In this document: piece by piece, positions 49,065-60,528 of the stretch
Layout: each line of letters opens with the position of its first letter
Numbering within the stretch: the first letter of the stretch is position 1
NCBI GenBank assembly: GCA_965153355.1
Contig: OZ231127.1
Location: 2,356,001 to 2,420,000, forward strand
Length of the DNA stretch: 64,000 nt
Source of the DNA: Flaccisagitta enflata
Lineage: Eukaryota; Chaetognatha; Sagittoidea; Aphragmophora
Direction: 5' to 3'
Translations under genes and position numbers: made by a program
Notes under the pieces: generated by a model
Told to the model about the DNA's origin: nothing
What the model saw: the letters and a program-made list of their open reading frames with translations, nothing else
Databases searched by the model: none

Positions 49065-50012
49065 CCGGGTCATCCACCTGAGTTGTCGGATTCTGTTAAG
49101 CTTTTGCTCACTGATGCTAAGAGACATGGATTTGAAATTGATCAAGTCTTTAAGAGTATATATTACCATTTTTTGTTTCAAAATTTCAGCCATTTTGGTC
49201 GAGTAGTTTGTCTTTTACACAAAAGTGCCACAAGTATTTTCCCATCTGACAGATTTTCTATTAGAAATTAGGAAATCTGCTTGCCTTCATTTTTTATTAT
49301 TTATTAACTATTCATTAGGGGTGGGAGAAATGCACTTTAGTCAACAGATCAAGTTGCAGATGAAGGAAATGTCATAATATGATAAGAATAGATAGTATGC
49401 CAAGTTTCAGGGCCTTTGGAACAGTTTCAGCCAAGGCCTCCACCCCCTGATTTCCCATAGAAAATGTATAGGAATGATTTTGGTCTCAAAAGTTTCCTAT
49501 CTTTTATAATGGGGCAGGAGGGGGGTGGAGGGCTAGGCTAAAACTGTTCCAAAGGCCCTGAAACTTGGCATACTATCTATTCTTATCTTATTATGACATT
49601 TCCTTCATCTGCAACTTGATCTGTTGACTAAAGTGCATTTCCCCCACCCCTACTATTCATACTATAGAGACAAGATTAATCTCAAGATCTCAATCTCAAA
49701 GGTGTTAAACTTCTTCAAAATCTTCACTGATTGAAGCCTTTTTTTGGATTGATGGCTTATATGATTCAAGAATAATTGTGATGTTAACTTGCGCAGTTCT
49801 TGGAATTTATTGGAAAATCTGCTCAGTCCTTAAAGAAAAGCCTTTACTTCAAATCCATGTTGAAGACAATCTACTTGACCAAAATGGACGAAATTTTGAC
49901 ACAAAAAATATCAATATATACTCTTTAAGACCAGATCAATTTCAAATACATGACTTTAAGCACCTATGAGTAAAAGCTAAACGGAATCCGACAACTCAGC
50001 TGGATGACCCGG
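49065..50012. mobile_element. TA-flanked MITE with ~200-bp inverted arms
   Basis: Left CCGGGTCATCCACCTGAGTT and right AACTCAGCTGGATGACCCGG are inverted and remain similar for about 200 bp (GTCGGATTC, GATTTGAAATTGATC, AAGAGTATATATT are shared in inverted form). TA lies at 49063-49064 and 50013-50014. The hAT-like MITE at 49316-49652 sits in its loop. Short open frames in the arms are the same sequence read twice. Confidence 0.88.
49316..49652. mobile_element. Palindromic MITE with 8-bp duplication (hAT-like)
   Basis: It begins TAGGGGTGGGAGAAATGCAC and ends GTGCATTTCCCCCACCCCTA. Inverted arms of about 130 bp are nearly identical (TTTAGTCAACAGATCAAG; AGGGCCTTTGGAACAGTTT). CTATTCAT flanks both sides (49308-49315, 49653-49660), the size made by hAT transposases. 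The close match of the arms suggests recent arrival or gene conversion. Confidence 0.9.
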
Positions 50013-50225
50013 TAAGCCATTTTCGTCCAGCAGCTCGTCAGTTTGTTAGTCCTTCTGGCGATCCCTCATATTATAATCATTGGCAAGCCATATTTATGTT
50101 ACCTCCCCTGCCTGACCGCATTTGCAGGCGGTCATGATACATGGCCATGTCATTTCTCCCTTTCATTCAATGTAAAATGCAGAACCAGGAAGCCCGAAGG
50201 ACAATTTATTCCAAAAATTGATTTT

Positions 50226-50440
50226 AAAACAAAGCCAGATACACGGCTACCCCAGTCGCGCTCGATTGGGTAGGGGCAGTGACAGAGAAGTTCATTTGGG
50301 CATTTTGGCGGTTGCAGCGAGCTTAAAAAGCTCAAAAACGCCAAAAAGTACATCGGGAACCGACAGACCGATAGAACAATGAACCGAAGGACCGACGGAC
50401 CGTAATAGCGGGCTGTGCAGTGGCTTAGCACGCGATTAAA
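50226..50440 (+). mobile_element. H-like A element, decayed hairpin
   Basis: It begins AACAAAGCCAGATACACGGC and has CAGTCGCGCTCGATTGGG. It contains AAGCTCAAAAACGCCAAAAA, shared with the copies at 911 and 1328, and ends GCAGTGGCTTAGCACGCGAT then TAAAGG. Confidence 0.78.
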
Positions 50441-50780
50441 GGAAAATAAAACAAGAAAAATGAAGGTAGGGGGAGACAAAAAATGAGAAAAAAAAAGAAA
50501 GAAAAGAAAAGAAAGGTAAGAAGAGGAAAAGTTTCAAATGAAATTGACATTTCTGATAGTTTAGGAGGAAAAGGGCAATCGGAAAAATATTCAGCGAAAT
50601 TCGACAAAATTCGGCATATGATTATCATGACCCTTAACCCTAGCCTGGAACGAAGCAGAAGGGCTAGGACAGACGGTGATATGGGCAAGGGAACAGAAAT
50701 GATAGTCGCAAAAGCGTTAGATGGTCAGCGGTGCCCGTGCCCAGCGTAAGTAGGTTGTGCTTGAAGTTGAGGGGGGATCA
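50441..50780. other. No gene; FB-associated module in reverse
   Basis: AAAGCGTTAGATGGTCAGCG then GTGCCCGTGCCCAGCG (50712-50745) is the reverse of the module that follows other FB elements. The rest is A-rich. Confidence 0.5.
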
Positions 50781-51228
50781 GGGCAGCGGCCCCAAAGGGG
50801 TCGATGACCTAAGCTTTCACACACTCCTCCCTCTTCTCCTCCCCCCCCCCACTCAAATCCCAGCCTCAAGGCCCAAATCCCAGTCTTGCGACCCGAATCC
50901 CATTCTCAAGGCCTACATCCTATCCTCAAGGCCCAAATCCCATCATCAAGGCTCAAATCCCACCCTTGAGACTGGAATTTGGGCCTCATGGGTAGGAATT
51001 GGGCCTTGACAATGGGATTTGAGCCTTGACGATGGGATTTGGGCCTCGAGGATGGGATTTAGGCCTTGAAAATGGGAATCGGGCCTAGAGACTAGGACTA
51101 GGGCCTTGAGGCTTGGATTTGAGTTGGGAGGTACAGATGTAGGAGAGGGAGGATGAGGAGGAGGAGGAGGAGAAAATTTGCCTGTGTGAAAGTACCGGTC
51201 ATCGACCCCTTCGGGGCTGCTGCCCAAA
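50781..51228. mobile_element. FB element 4 with inverted core array
   Basis: The left arm is GGGCAGCGGCCCCAAAGGGG then TCGATGACCTAAG and CTTTCACACA. The right arm is TGTGTGAAAGTACCGGTCAT then CGACCCCTTCGGGGCTGCTG. The core array reads CCTCAAGGCCCAAATCCCA up to about 50970, then switches to its complement (TGGGATTTGGGCCTCGAGG), so the whole element is palindromic. Confidence 0.75.
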
Positions 51229-51234
51229 AGGAAA

Positions 51235-51236
<2 letters not shown>

Positions 51237-51326
<90 letters not shown>

Positions 51327-51452
51327 CAGAAGGACAGACAGACACAGACAGACACAGACAGACACAGACAGACACAGACAGACACAGACAGACACAGACA
51401 GACACAGACAGACACAGACAGATACAGACAGACAGACAGAGAGACAGACAGA

Positions 51453-51495
<43 letters not shown>

Positions 51496-51500
51496 AAAAG
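51237..51500. repeat. (GA)n, (ACAG)n and (ACACAG)n compound microsatellite
   Basis: A short GA run, a CAGA run, then about ten exact GACAGACACA decamers and a second CAGA run. It lies directly left of the MITE at 51527. Confidence 0.93.
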
Positions 51501-51526
51501 AGAAAGAGACAGAAACGGCCTTTTTA

Positions 51527-52129
51527 CTATCTAAAAAATAGAAATGTTCCCACACGTTTTGATGCATAGATCCTAAACGATTTAAATAATTTTGAAAAAA
51601 TCGGTGACCAAATTGAAGCCCTTCAAATTTCCAAGCGATCTGTGCAAACAGCGTGTCTCTATCTCAATGGGCTAAAAAGTTATTTCACTTTGAATGAAAT
51701 TGTTCCTTTTGAAAGTTTCTTTAAAACATGTGCTGTGGATTATTAAGTTAAGAATTAAAAGCAAGAAAAACATACTTCTGGTTGGCCGATCATGATGAAA
51801 TTTTTACTGTAGTAGGACAAAGTTTTGGAAACTCTTCACTTCAAATTTTAGCACACTAGGCCGACTAGAAGTATGCTTTTCATACTTTTTTTGTGTGTGT
51901 GTGTGTGTTTTCCGCCTAAATTTGGCGCATCTGTCTGGAGGCCTGGTATGTCATCACTTCAAAGTGCCTCAACAAGCTTTACAAATCGCTTCCCTGACCA
52001 ATGGCGGCCATAATTTAGCTAGAAGGAACTCACACCAATAATTGATAGATTTGTGATTGACTTGTATTTGTTAACAAGTCAATAAATTGATTGAATTCAG
52101 AGGTGGGAACATTTCTATTTTTTAGATAG
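51527..52129. mobile_element. TA-flanked CTATCT-group MITE
   Basis: Perfect inverted ends of 27 bp (CTATCTAAAAAATAGAAATG, continuing TTCCCAC, and its complement) lie between TA at 51525-51526 and 52130-52131. The subterminal sequence (GGTGACCAAATTGAAGCCCT; CAAATCGCTTCCCTGACCAA) is homologous to 3098-4241 in the opposite orientation, although the terminal 20 bp differ between the two. Confidence 0.9.
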
Positions 52130-52151
52130 TATGAAGCTGTATCTGTGGTTT

Positions 52152-52160
52152 CGTGTGTGT

Positions 52161-52247
<87 letters not shown>
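52152..52247. repeat. (GT)n microsatellite
   Basis: GT run of about 90 bp directly right of the MITE, followed by diverged GT-rich sequence to 52312. Confidence 0.95.
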
Positions 52248-52252
<5 letters not shown>

Positions 52253-52453
52253 TTGTGTGTGCCTGTGTCCGTGTCTCTGTGTGTGTGGGGTTGTGTGTTT
52301 GTGTGTGTATGCATTGTATCATCGTGGTTGTGCTTTAGTCACTCGGTTTTGTCATTCTCCTTGCAAAAAACATTTAACCTCCGCGAAAAGAAAGACGGAA
52401 AAGTTGAAGGACGTTACTGTTTAATGTTTATCTTTAACCAACACAATGGAATG

Positions 52454-53020
<567 letters not shown>

Positions 53021-53049
53021 AAACCGGCAAAGGGAAGAGGATGTAATTC

Positions 53050-53405
53050 TGTTTGAGTGATATTGCTTGCCCATATGTTACTCTAATAGGCATAATTGGG
53101 AAAAAAATCGAAAAACGTTTTTCGATTTTTTGAGTTTCGCTTAGGAATTTATTTTTTCCATTTTTGCTTGAGATGTTTTGAGGAAGTTGGGTCACGACTA
53201 GGCTCACCCGAGGCTGGGGTTGAAATTGGTACAGGGTGAAAGAGGGCACTTTTTTACACCTTCTGGAAAAAAGCAGGGCACTGTGGGACCAATACTTTAG
53301 GCGCTATGAATTTTTTAATCTTTTTTTATTTTCTCACATTTTCGGCACATTTTTCAAAGATCTATATTTTGCATTGATCTCAATTTTTGGCCCTAAGTAA
53401 CAACA
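53050..53405. other. No gene; contains a perfect 30-bp palindrome
   Basis: 53102-53131 is a perfect inverted repeat with arms of 15 bp and no spacer (AAAAAATCGAAAAAC and its complement). The rest is AT-rich. Confidence 0.6.
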
Positions 53406-53419
53406 AAAATGAGTTCAGC

Positions 53420-53863
53420 AGAGGGCATAGGGAGGGAGGGTGAGGGAGGGAGGGAGGGAGAGCGTGGGAGGGAGAGGGAGGGAAGGAGGGAGAGGGAGGG
53501 AGAGGAGAGGATGGAGGAGAGGAGGGAAAGGAGGGGGAGGGAGAGGAGGAGAAGAAGGAAGAGGGAAGGAGAGAAGAGGGAGGGATGGGAGGGAGAGGGA
53601 GGGATGGAGAGGAGGGAGGAAGAGGGAGGGAAAGAAAGGAAGGGAGGGAGAGGGAGGGAGGAGGGAGGGAAAGAGGAGGAAGGAAGAAGAGGAGAGGAGG
53701 GAGGGAGAGAGAGGGAGGGGAGAGGAGGAGGGAGTGAGGGAGGGAGGAGAAAAAGAGGTGAGAGAGGGAGGAGAGGGAGGGAGAGAGGAGGAAGAAGGAG
53801 GGAGAGAAAGTGAAGAGGGAGGAGGGATGAGGGATGGAGAGGGAGAAGAGAGAAGGAGAGAGA

Positions 53864-53865
<2 letters not shown>
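53420..53865. repeat. G-rich polypurine tract
   Basis: GGGAGGGAGG, GAGGGAGGGAGAGG and similar words give about 440 bp of nearly uninterrupted purine on the plus strand. Many sets of four G runs are close enough for G-quadruplex or triplex folding. Confidence 0.85.
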
Positions 53866-53926
<61 letters not shown>

Positions 53927-54082
53927 CAGACAGACAGACAGACTGACAGAGAGTGACAGCCACAGAGACAGAGAGACAGCGACAGAGACACAGCCAAACA
54001 GACACAAACATGCACATGCACACATGCACATGCACACATGCACACGCACGCACACACACACACATACACACACACACACACG
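53866..54082. repeat. (GA)n, (ACAG)n and CA-rich compound microsatellite
   Basis: GA run to 53922, CAGA run, GACAGAGACA words, then CACATGCACA and CA repeats. Confidence 0.93.
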
Positions 54083-54241
54083 AAACAGCCCTTACGATTT
54101 TTTTCCGGACGGCGAGAGCCGCCATTACTGGTAAAGGAAGCTTTTTTGCAATTCAATTTCTAAAGAAAAAAACAAAATTATTCGATATATTGTGTGGAGA
54201 GCTTTAAAGAAGCTAGAATTGAAAGGGCGAAGGGGAGGAAA

Positions 54242-54437
54242 ATATGGCCGCATACACGGCTAACCAAGATGCGTGTGGGTGGGCAGGGGCAGTGATATGA
54301 AAGGTTTTTTATTAGTAAATACGCATTTGGACATGGGCAGTGATACAAAACCAACAGATGGGCCAACCAATCAACCTGCCAACCGACAAACCAGACCGAC
54401 ATGATGACTTTTAGTTTCGCGTAGCGCGCGACTAAAA
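54242..54437 (+). mobile_element. H-like element, mosaic ends
   Basis: It begins ATATGGCCGCATACACGGCT and carries AGATGCGTGTGGGTGGGCAG, an F-type 5' motif. The 3' end TTTCGCGTAGCGCGCGACTA then AAA is A-like. The mismatch between the ends suggests recombination between subfamilies or decay. Confidence 0.7.
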
Positions 54438-54725
54438 TTGGGATGATGAAAAAAAAGGAATGAGGAAAGCCATAGCAATCGCAAAGAAGGAAACGTTTTC
54501 TTTTTCTATTTTGTTTTTCTTTGGTATTGTTCTTTTTTGTTTGTTTGTTTTTTGTTTGTTTTTTTTTCTCGGTATGTTGTACAAGGAAATTCAATGAGTT
54601 GAACCATGAGTGCAAAAAAAAAAAGATAAATACAAAATGAAGAAACATAAATCTTATCATCGTTTTCATCCATTCTTATTGTATAACACAAATGATTCAT
54701 GCATTGGGTACTACTACATACAAAA
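54438..54725. other. No gene seen
   Basis: T-rich sequence with a (TTTG)n-like run near 54536-54566. No supported feature. Confidence 0.45.
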
Positions 54726-54950
54726 ACAAAACTAGTGACGCGGGGTTACAATTTCGTTGCGGATGAGCGGGCAGGGGCATCCAACCCCCATCCGCACCCT
54801 TACCCTCACCCTGCACACTCAAACATACAAAAAAATATTTAAAAAAGTTCGTTTTTCCACGTTTTGACTCGATCACCATGGAAAAACGGACCGACGGACC
54901 AAGGGACCAACGGACAAAGCCTCATATAGAGTTGTGTGTCCACAACTAAA
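54726..54950 (+). mobile_element. H-like D element
   Basis: It begins AACAAAACTAGTGACGCGGG then GTTACAATTTCGTTGCGGAT. The core has CACCCTTACCCTCACCCTGC and the microsatellite GGACCGACGGACCAAGGGAC. It ends ATAGAGTTGTGTGTCCACAA then CTAAAT. The hairpin arms AGTTGTG and CACAACT differ from subfamily A but pair perfectly. Confidence 0.75.
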
Positions 54951-55402
54951 TAGCGACAAAAAAGATAAGAAAGAAAATCAATCAAGCATGAAACAAAGAA
55001 ATCGGGAAACCAACAATAATAATCTGGCAGTTCCTTTGCTCAAATTCCTTTGACACAAAACTTTCAAAGACTGTTTTAGTATTGCCAAATGTCATGAATT
55101 GAAAATACAAATTCACCTGTTGATCAATAGTACATAAACTTAACTTATTGAAAGGATCATAAAATTACCACTCTAGATTAATGTATGATTTTGTTTTTCA
55201 ACTGAATTATGAAAATGAAACAGGAACATGAAAATGAAACGTGAAAATCAGGGAAATTCTTCGGAAAAAAATCAATAGAATCCTAAAAGGGTATACAAGA
55301 CATATCTTACTCGTTTCTGAGCTGAATCTTTTTTTTTTTTTTTTATTTGTTTAACATGCATTTGACTTAACATTCATTCAGACCTACTCAGTGTTTTAGT
55401 TG
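54951..55402. other. No gene; T-rich DNA
   Basis: AT-rich sequence with a T run near 55329-55344. Read on the minus strand this gives AATAAA followed by an A run, 530 bp past the kelch stop codon. It could be a distant poly(A) site or a retroposed tail, and I cannot tell which. Confidence 0.4.
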
Positions 55403-55569
55403 TTTTTAGTCGCGGACACGCGACTCTATACCTTGCCGTGTCAGTCGGTGGGTCGGTCGGTCGGTTGGTCGGTCTGTCCGTCCGTCACATTTTTTGATTA
55501 CGAGCGGTTTTCACATCACTGCTCCTGCCCAACTGTCCGCGACTGGATTGCCGTGTATCCGGCCTTGTT
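55403..55569 (-). mobile_element. H-like C element, complete
   Basis: Left end TTTTTAGTCGCGGACACGCG then ACTCTATACC. GGTCGGTCGGTTGGTCGGTC is the microsatellite. Right end CTGTCCGCGACTGGATTGCC then GTGTATCCGGCCTTGTT. AGTCGCGGACA in the hairpin is an exact inverted match to TGTCCGCGACT near the far end. Confidence 0.85.
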
Positions 55570-55872
55570 CTTTTCTCCCTTTGTTTCAATACAAAGTAAA
55601 CAAATAAAGTTTGAAATTTTTAAAAAAATATTTTGTACATTATACATCAGTACAAATTTTGAAATGGTAGGAATAATACCAATGGCAGTTCAAATTCACT
55701 CTTTGCAAGTTTTCTGTCCCAAGTCATAGCCCCTAACCCCCCCCCCCCTCCCACACCTGACAAGCGCAACTATACGTTGCCCTGTTAACGTGATACTCAA
55801 TGAGAGCTCAGTGGTTCCAACGAGGAATCAATCAGCAAATTCAATACAAAAGAAAATTGTTGATCAAAACAG
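55570..55872. other. 3' region of the kelch gene
   Basis: This lies downstream of the kelch stop codon on the minus strand. I see no canonical AATAAA in that orientation within about 300 bp. A C run near 55739-55749 and AT-rich stretches are the only notable features. Confidence 0.4.
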
Positions 55873-56840
55873 TCACTCAACGTCGAAGACGACGATGTTG
55901 CTTAGTTGGTCTCTACCTCCAAGACAAACTATGGAGAGTCCTTTTTCCGTTTTCACTTCAACGGCGCGATGATTACACATTCCCTCCGGCAGAGACTCTT
56001 CCTCCTCCTTCCACACGCGGTTGGCGACGTCCAAAGTCCAGACTTGTTTATCTTCAGGATAACCACCGACGAGGAGAAACTTCTTCACCGCGAAAGATGA
56101 AAGGGAAGCGGCAATCTTTTTCGGTCCGCTTCTTGAGATAAGAGTCCAGGTCATCGTGCGCATGTCCAAAATGTGAGTGTCGTTCAAATATGTGCTTGAA
56201 TATCCTCCGTGAATGACGACTTCGTGTCCGATGACTGCGACCGCGTAAACGTTTCGAGGGCCGACGACTGAACCGCTCGTTTGTATCTTGGACCAAGTAT
56301 TGTTGGTGGGATCAAAGCGGCAAAGGAGATTGTCTCGGTCGTCCCCTTGACGATCTCCAACGAGAACTCCTTCGCCTTCGCCTTTGTCTGCCTCGCCGGC
56401 GAAAATGTAGAATTTACTTTCAAAAGTCCAACCGTGCAAACTGCATCGTGGCGAAGGACGCGCGCCGACGACGGGAAGACGAGTGAAGACGCAGGAAGGA
56501 AGAGATAAAGTGAAAGTTTCGTTGCTTTTGGTGTTTGATGCTCTGTCCCAACCACCGAATATGTGAATGGTGTCATTGAGAAGAGCGCTGGCGCAGGCGA
56601 TGGAGTGCGTTGGAATGTCTCCCGTGGCTTTGATCTTTCGCCACTCTTTAGTCTCGACGTTGAAGACGTGGACAATGTCGCGGGTAAGGGGGGTTTCGCC
56701 TTGCATCCCTCCCCACATGTAGATGAGACCTGCGAGTTGATGAGCGACAAAGGAAGGGCACACTGGCCAACGATCAGTCGTCGCCCAATCCGACTTGGCG
56801 ATGGGTGGACATGGAATCAGGCGGCGACCAACGATCTCGC
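55873..56840 (-). CDS. Kelch-repeat protein, terminal exon
   Basis: This exon encodes 322 residues ending FDVE and a TGA stop. Six kelch motifs are visible, at about residues 37-70 (LIYMWGG...WRKI), 89-121 (TIHIFGG), 143-186 (KFYIFAG, with an acidic Gly-rich insert, then TWSKI), 206-235 (EVVIHGG...WTLI), 254-278 (KFLLVGG...VWKE) and 302-322 (SIVCLGG...VVFD). Repeats with a Gly-Gly pair and a distant Trp form beta-propeller blades that usually bind other proteins. The exon starts at CAG/GC on the minus strand, after 1 base of a Gly codon (phase 1). It has no in-frame start of its own before residue 42, so it must be spliced to upstream coding sequence. The likely partners are the exons at about 61655-61870 and 62724-63029. 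No membrane segment or enzyme motif is seen. Domain assignment is firm and function is unknown. Confidence 0.9.
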
Positions 56841-57574
<734 letters not shown>

Positions 57575-57590
<16 letters not shown>

Positions 57591-57709
57591 CTGAAGGCTG
57601 GAAGGATGGAAGGATGGATGGACGGAAGGATGGACGGAAGGACGGACAGACAGAAATTCACCCCTATGTCCTACAGGACATCGGCCCTTTGGGACCGCTG
57701 CCCAAAAAG
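57575..57709. mobile_element. FB element 5, right arm only
   Basis: A GGAT/GGAC repeat is followed by CCCCTATGTCCTACAGGACA, TCGGCCCTTTGGGACCGCTG and CCCAAAA. It matches the right arm of FB element 1. The left arm and 21-bp core are absent. It abuts the next H-like element. Confidence 0.65.
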
Positions 57710-57904
57710 CAGTTGCTGGCGGGTGGGCAGGGGTAGTAATGTGGATGGGCAGGGGCAGTACGGGAAAGGGCGAGGGCTGTTAAGTGGATGGGCAGTAGCA
57801 GTAGTGCTCAGAAATAACTATTTTGGTTGATTTCCCGTCATCCAAATTTTCGGGTTCCGATCGTACACAGCCTCCTGTAGAGTCGCTTAGCCAGCGACTA
57901 AATA
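57710..57904 (+). mobile_element. H-like A-type element with variant hairpin
   Basis: The 5' motif is AGTTGCTGGCGGGTGGGCAG. The AACAAGGCC part is missing at the FB junction. The 3' end is GTAGAGTCGCTTAGCCAGCG then ACTAAATA. Arms AGTCGCT and AGCGACT pair, and the complement of the 3' arm (AGTCGCTGGC) matches the 5' motif except for one base. There is no clear tetranucleotide repeat. Confidence 0.65.
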
Positions 57905-57943
57905 CCGCTTCATAGTATTTTCTACGGCTCGGGTCTTGTTTAG

Positions 57944-58011
57944 TGTTGCCACTGACCTCAAATACAGCCCCTACCCATCAGCACCCAACTGGGGTAGCCG
58001 TGTATCCGGTT
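57944..58011 (-). mobile_element. H-like A fragment (5' end)
   Basis: TTGCCACTGACCTCAAATAC, then GCCCCTACCCATCAGC and ACTGGGGTAGCCGTGTATCC, is the reverse of the A-type 5' end. It resembles the copy at 8008. Confidence 0.6.
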
Positions 58012-58039
58012 TTCTAAAAGTCTCCCCCCTTCAAACTGT

Positions 58040-58204
58040 GGGACTAAGATGGAAACTTGGGGTAACGAAATTGTCGCAACCGGGGAGGGGGGAGAGAAAC
58101 TAGGGGCAATTTGAGTTTAAAAGACAGACCGATAGACTGATGGTGCAACGGATTGATGGATGGCAAAAGTTTCTTATAGAGTCGCGAGTCCGCAGCTAAA
58201 AAGA
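58040..58204 (+). mobile_element. H-like D-type remnant
   Basis: GGGGTAACGAAATTGTCGCA resembles the D 5' end. A GATGGATGG-like stretch and TTATAGAGTCGCGAGTCCGC then AGCTAAAAAG form a decayed hairpin end. Confidence 0.45.
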
Positions 58205-58621
58205 GGTAGGCCTAAATTGAAAAGGGGGGGTTGATAACAAGTTTGTTTATTCCCACCCCCCTTCCACATTTTTCGTTCCAATTAGTCCATATTATTGAAG
58301 AATTTACTATCATCTAGAGCAATAACACATCGACAAAATGAGAATTAGCATATCTTTTCAAAAAAGTTAAAAACATACTTCAAGTTTGTGATTTGAAATT
58401 CTAAGTGTAGCTTTACAAATATACTCAGGAGAAATTTAGTTCCATTGAACAAACTAGATACAGGGAACACCCCACAAAACGCCACCAAAGAATATGTCAT
58501 ATTTCCACTTCTAGAAATGATACTCCAATTCTTAAAAAAAGTTCTAGAAAGCACTGTTAAACCGATTTTATAAGATACAAAGTTAATGAGCACAAATTCA
58601 AAACTGCAGCTGTACTGTAAC
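58205..58621. other. No gene seen (kelch-gene intron)
   Basis: AT-rich sequence with no supported exon. It lies in the large last intron of the proposed gene. Confidence 0.45.
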
Positions 58622-58819
58622 ATAGGCCAACGCGTTACAAGTCGCGTGCGGTCTTAAAGACTAAAAGACTAAAAGACCTAAAGACCAAAAGACAAAATAA
58701 CTGAAAGCAGGAGCAGTAATGCAAAAATCGCCCAAAAACACCTAAAAAAGCTAATGACTACCAACTGACCGACCAACCGACATAGCGGTTTATAGAGTCG
58801 CGTAGCACGCGACTAAAAA
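58622..58819 (+). mobile_element. H-like B element
   Basis: It begins ATAGGCCAACGCGTTACAAG then TCGCGTGCGG, with a core of AGACTAAAAGACC repeats. GGAGCAGTAATGCAAAAATC is followed by (GACC)n and the end GAGTCGCGTAGCACGCGACT then AAAAAG. Confidence 0.78.
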
Positions 58820-58954
58820 GAAACTTGAAAGTTGGCTCAGCATGCATTATCTTGTATGTGGGTTTTGGAGTGGTTACACTAATTTTGATGAAGTTTCTCA
58901 ACCTATTGAGCCAAAGCCAAAAAATTGGGCTTGAATCAAAGATATTTTGATGTA

Positions 58955-59531
58955 CTATCTTGGAAAAAATAAAAGTCCAAGCTGCATAAGAGAATGATTT
59001 GATTTCAAATTTGATAGGATAATGACCATATTCATAAGCCTACTATTTGAAATAACCTTTTTAGAGTTTAGAAACTGCTTGTATCTTTAAGGGCATGCCT
59101 TAGTAAAGAGTATAATGCTATTTTGAAGTACAATCCCTCCACACAATTTTTTGAAAATTTCTGAGAATCAACATTTTCACTCTTTTTGATCTAGAATCCA
59201 AACGAATAAAGCTAGGAGTCTCTACTTGGCGGCAATGGATAGCCCAGATCAAGAGCTGCAAAATGGTCACCAATTTTTATTTCAAATTTTGCATATCAAA
59301 GCGACACTGTAACAAAATGTCATGCATTTATATTCTATTCAAATTTTTTGTCCATTTCCTGAGATCAACATTTTCGCTTATTTTGACGTAAAATCTAAAC
59401 AAACCAAGCTTGGCGCCATTTGCTAGCCCTGTTCATTATCTTCATTTTGGTCACCAATTTTCATATCAAATCATGTATATCAAAGCTATAATATGACAAA
59501 ACGTCCTGGACTTTTATTTTTTCCAAGATAG
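58955..59531. mobile_element. TA-flanked CTATCT-group MITE
   Basis: Left CTATCTTGGAAAAAATAAAA and right TTTTATTTTTTCCAAGATAG are perfect inverted ends, with TA at 58953-58954 and 59532-59533. The 577-bp interior contains GGTCACCAATTTTTAT, related to the subterminal sequence of the other group members. Confidence 0.88.
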
Positions 59532-59533
59532 TA

Positions 59534-60044
59534 GATTTTGAATTCATAAAATGACCAGGCTTTTAATCTAGGGATAATCAGAAATTAGCCTGTCGAAGGC
59601 CAAAAACAACATTTTTGCTCTGGAGACCATTGTGAAAAATGTATGAATTTGATGAAAATATGTTGGGAAACTCACAAAACATTTCAGAATCTAGATTTTC
59701 ATGAAAATATCTTCAATTTGATGCCGTTTCCAGCCGTTTGGCACAATTTGATGATAAATAGCAGTGAAATAGTGTGTGACTCAGAAGAAAAAAAGTGATT
59801 TTTCTCAAGAATTTCATTTATTCCGTGTAGTTTATTTTTTCAAAATCAGTGTTGTTAGTGTAATACAGATAAAATTCATTGGAAAGCTCTTCCAGGAACT
59901 TGTTTCAGAATAAGATTATCATTCTTAGAAGCTGAAATATGACCTTTTATTTGGTGGCTTTTGGCGGGGTACTCCCTGTAGATGCTTTTTATGCTAATGA
60001 AAAATCAGCCCTTCCCCATTTTGTCGATGTACTCTTGTTCTAGA
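59534..60044. other. Intronic AT-rich DNA
   Basis: No exon, RNA gene or element end is recognised. It lies in the proposed last intron of the kelch gene. Confidence 0.45.
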
Positions 60045-60046
60045 TA

Positions 60047-60526
60047 CCCTGCCATCAATAGCATCTGTTACAAGAGAAACCTTTATTGTACCTAAAATAT
60101 TTGTTTTGAGACATTTTTTTTGTAACTGTCTGAAAGAACGTGATTTACGGTTTTTTTTATGCAAAATTTCAAAGCACTGGCCCAAACGGTTTGGCCACCA
60201 TGCCTTTTTGAGAGACAAAGTAGTAAGGCAAGCTTGAGCAAATTTTGAATCGAAAAATATTTTCTTTGTAGCTATTATTTCTTTGATTTTCAAGAGATTA
60301 GCACAGTTTCTATATAACAGAATACTGAAAATTGTTGTTTTTAGTGGAAATCTTATCAAATTTCAATATTATGTGGAAACCAAACCGCTTGAGCCAGTGC
60401 TCTGAAATTTTGCATGAATAAACTGTAGATCATATGCTTTCGGACAGCTTCAATTAGGACATCTCAAAACAAATACATCAGACACAGTAAAGGTTTTTTT
60501 TGTAATAGTTGCTATTGATGGCAGGG
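60047..60526. mobile_element. TA-flanked MITE with CCCTGCCATC ends
   Basis: Left CCCTGCCATCAATAGCA and right TGCTATTGATGGCAGGG are inverted. Similarity of the arms continues for about 150 bp, diverged (AAACCTTTA, TTTGTTTTGAGA, GCAAAATTTCA, AGCACTGG shared). TA lies at 60045-60046 and 60527-60528. Confidence 0.85.
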
Positions 60527-60528
60527 TA

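Larger units (their letters stand above)
49040..50050 (-). mobile_element. H-like element split by a nested MITE pair
   Basis: AAAGTCGCGTGCACGTGAAT (hairpin end) lies just left of the MITE at 49065. TCGTCCAGCAGCTCGTCAGT on the right may be its decayed microsatellite. Only the left part is certain. Confidence 0.5.

Noticed and set aside
49083-49969. Two short plus-strand frames that might be exons
   Set aside because: They are the left and right inverted arms of the TA-flanked MITE at 49065-50012.
59994-60359. 121-codon minus-strand frame
   Set aside because: It lies mostly in the MITE at 60047-60526 and has no domain.
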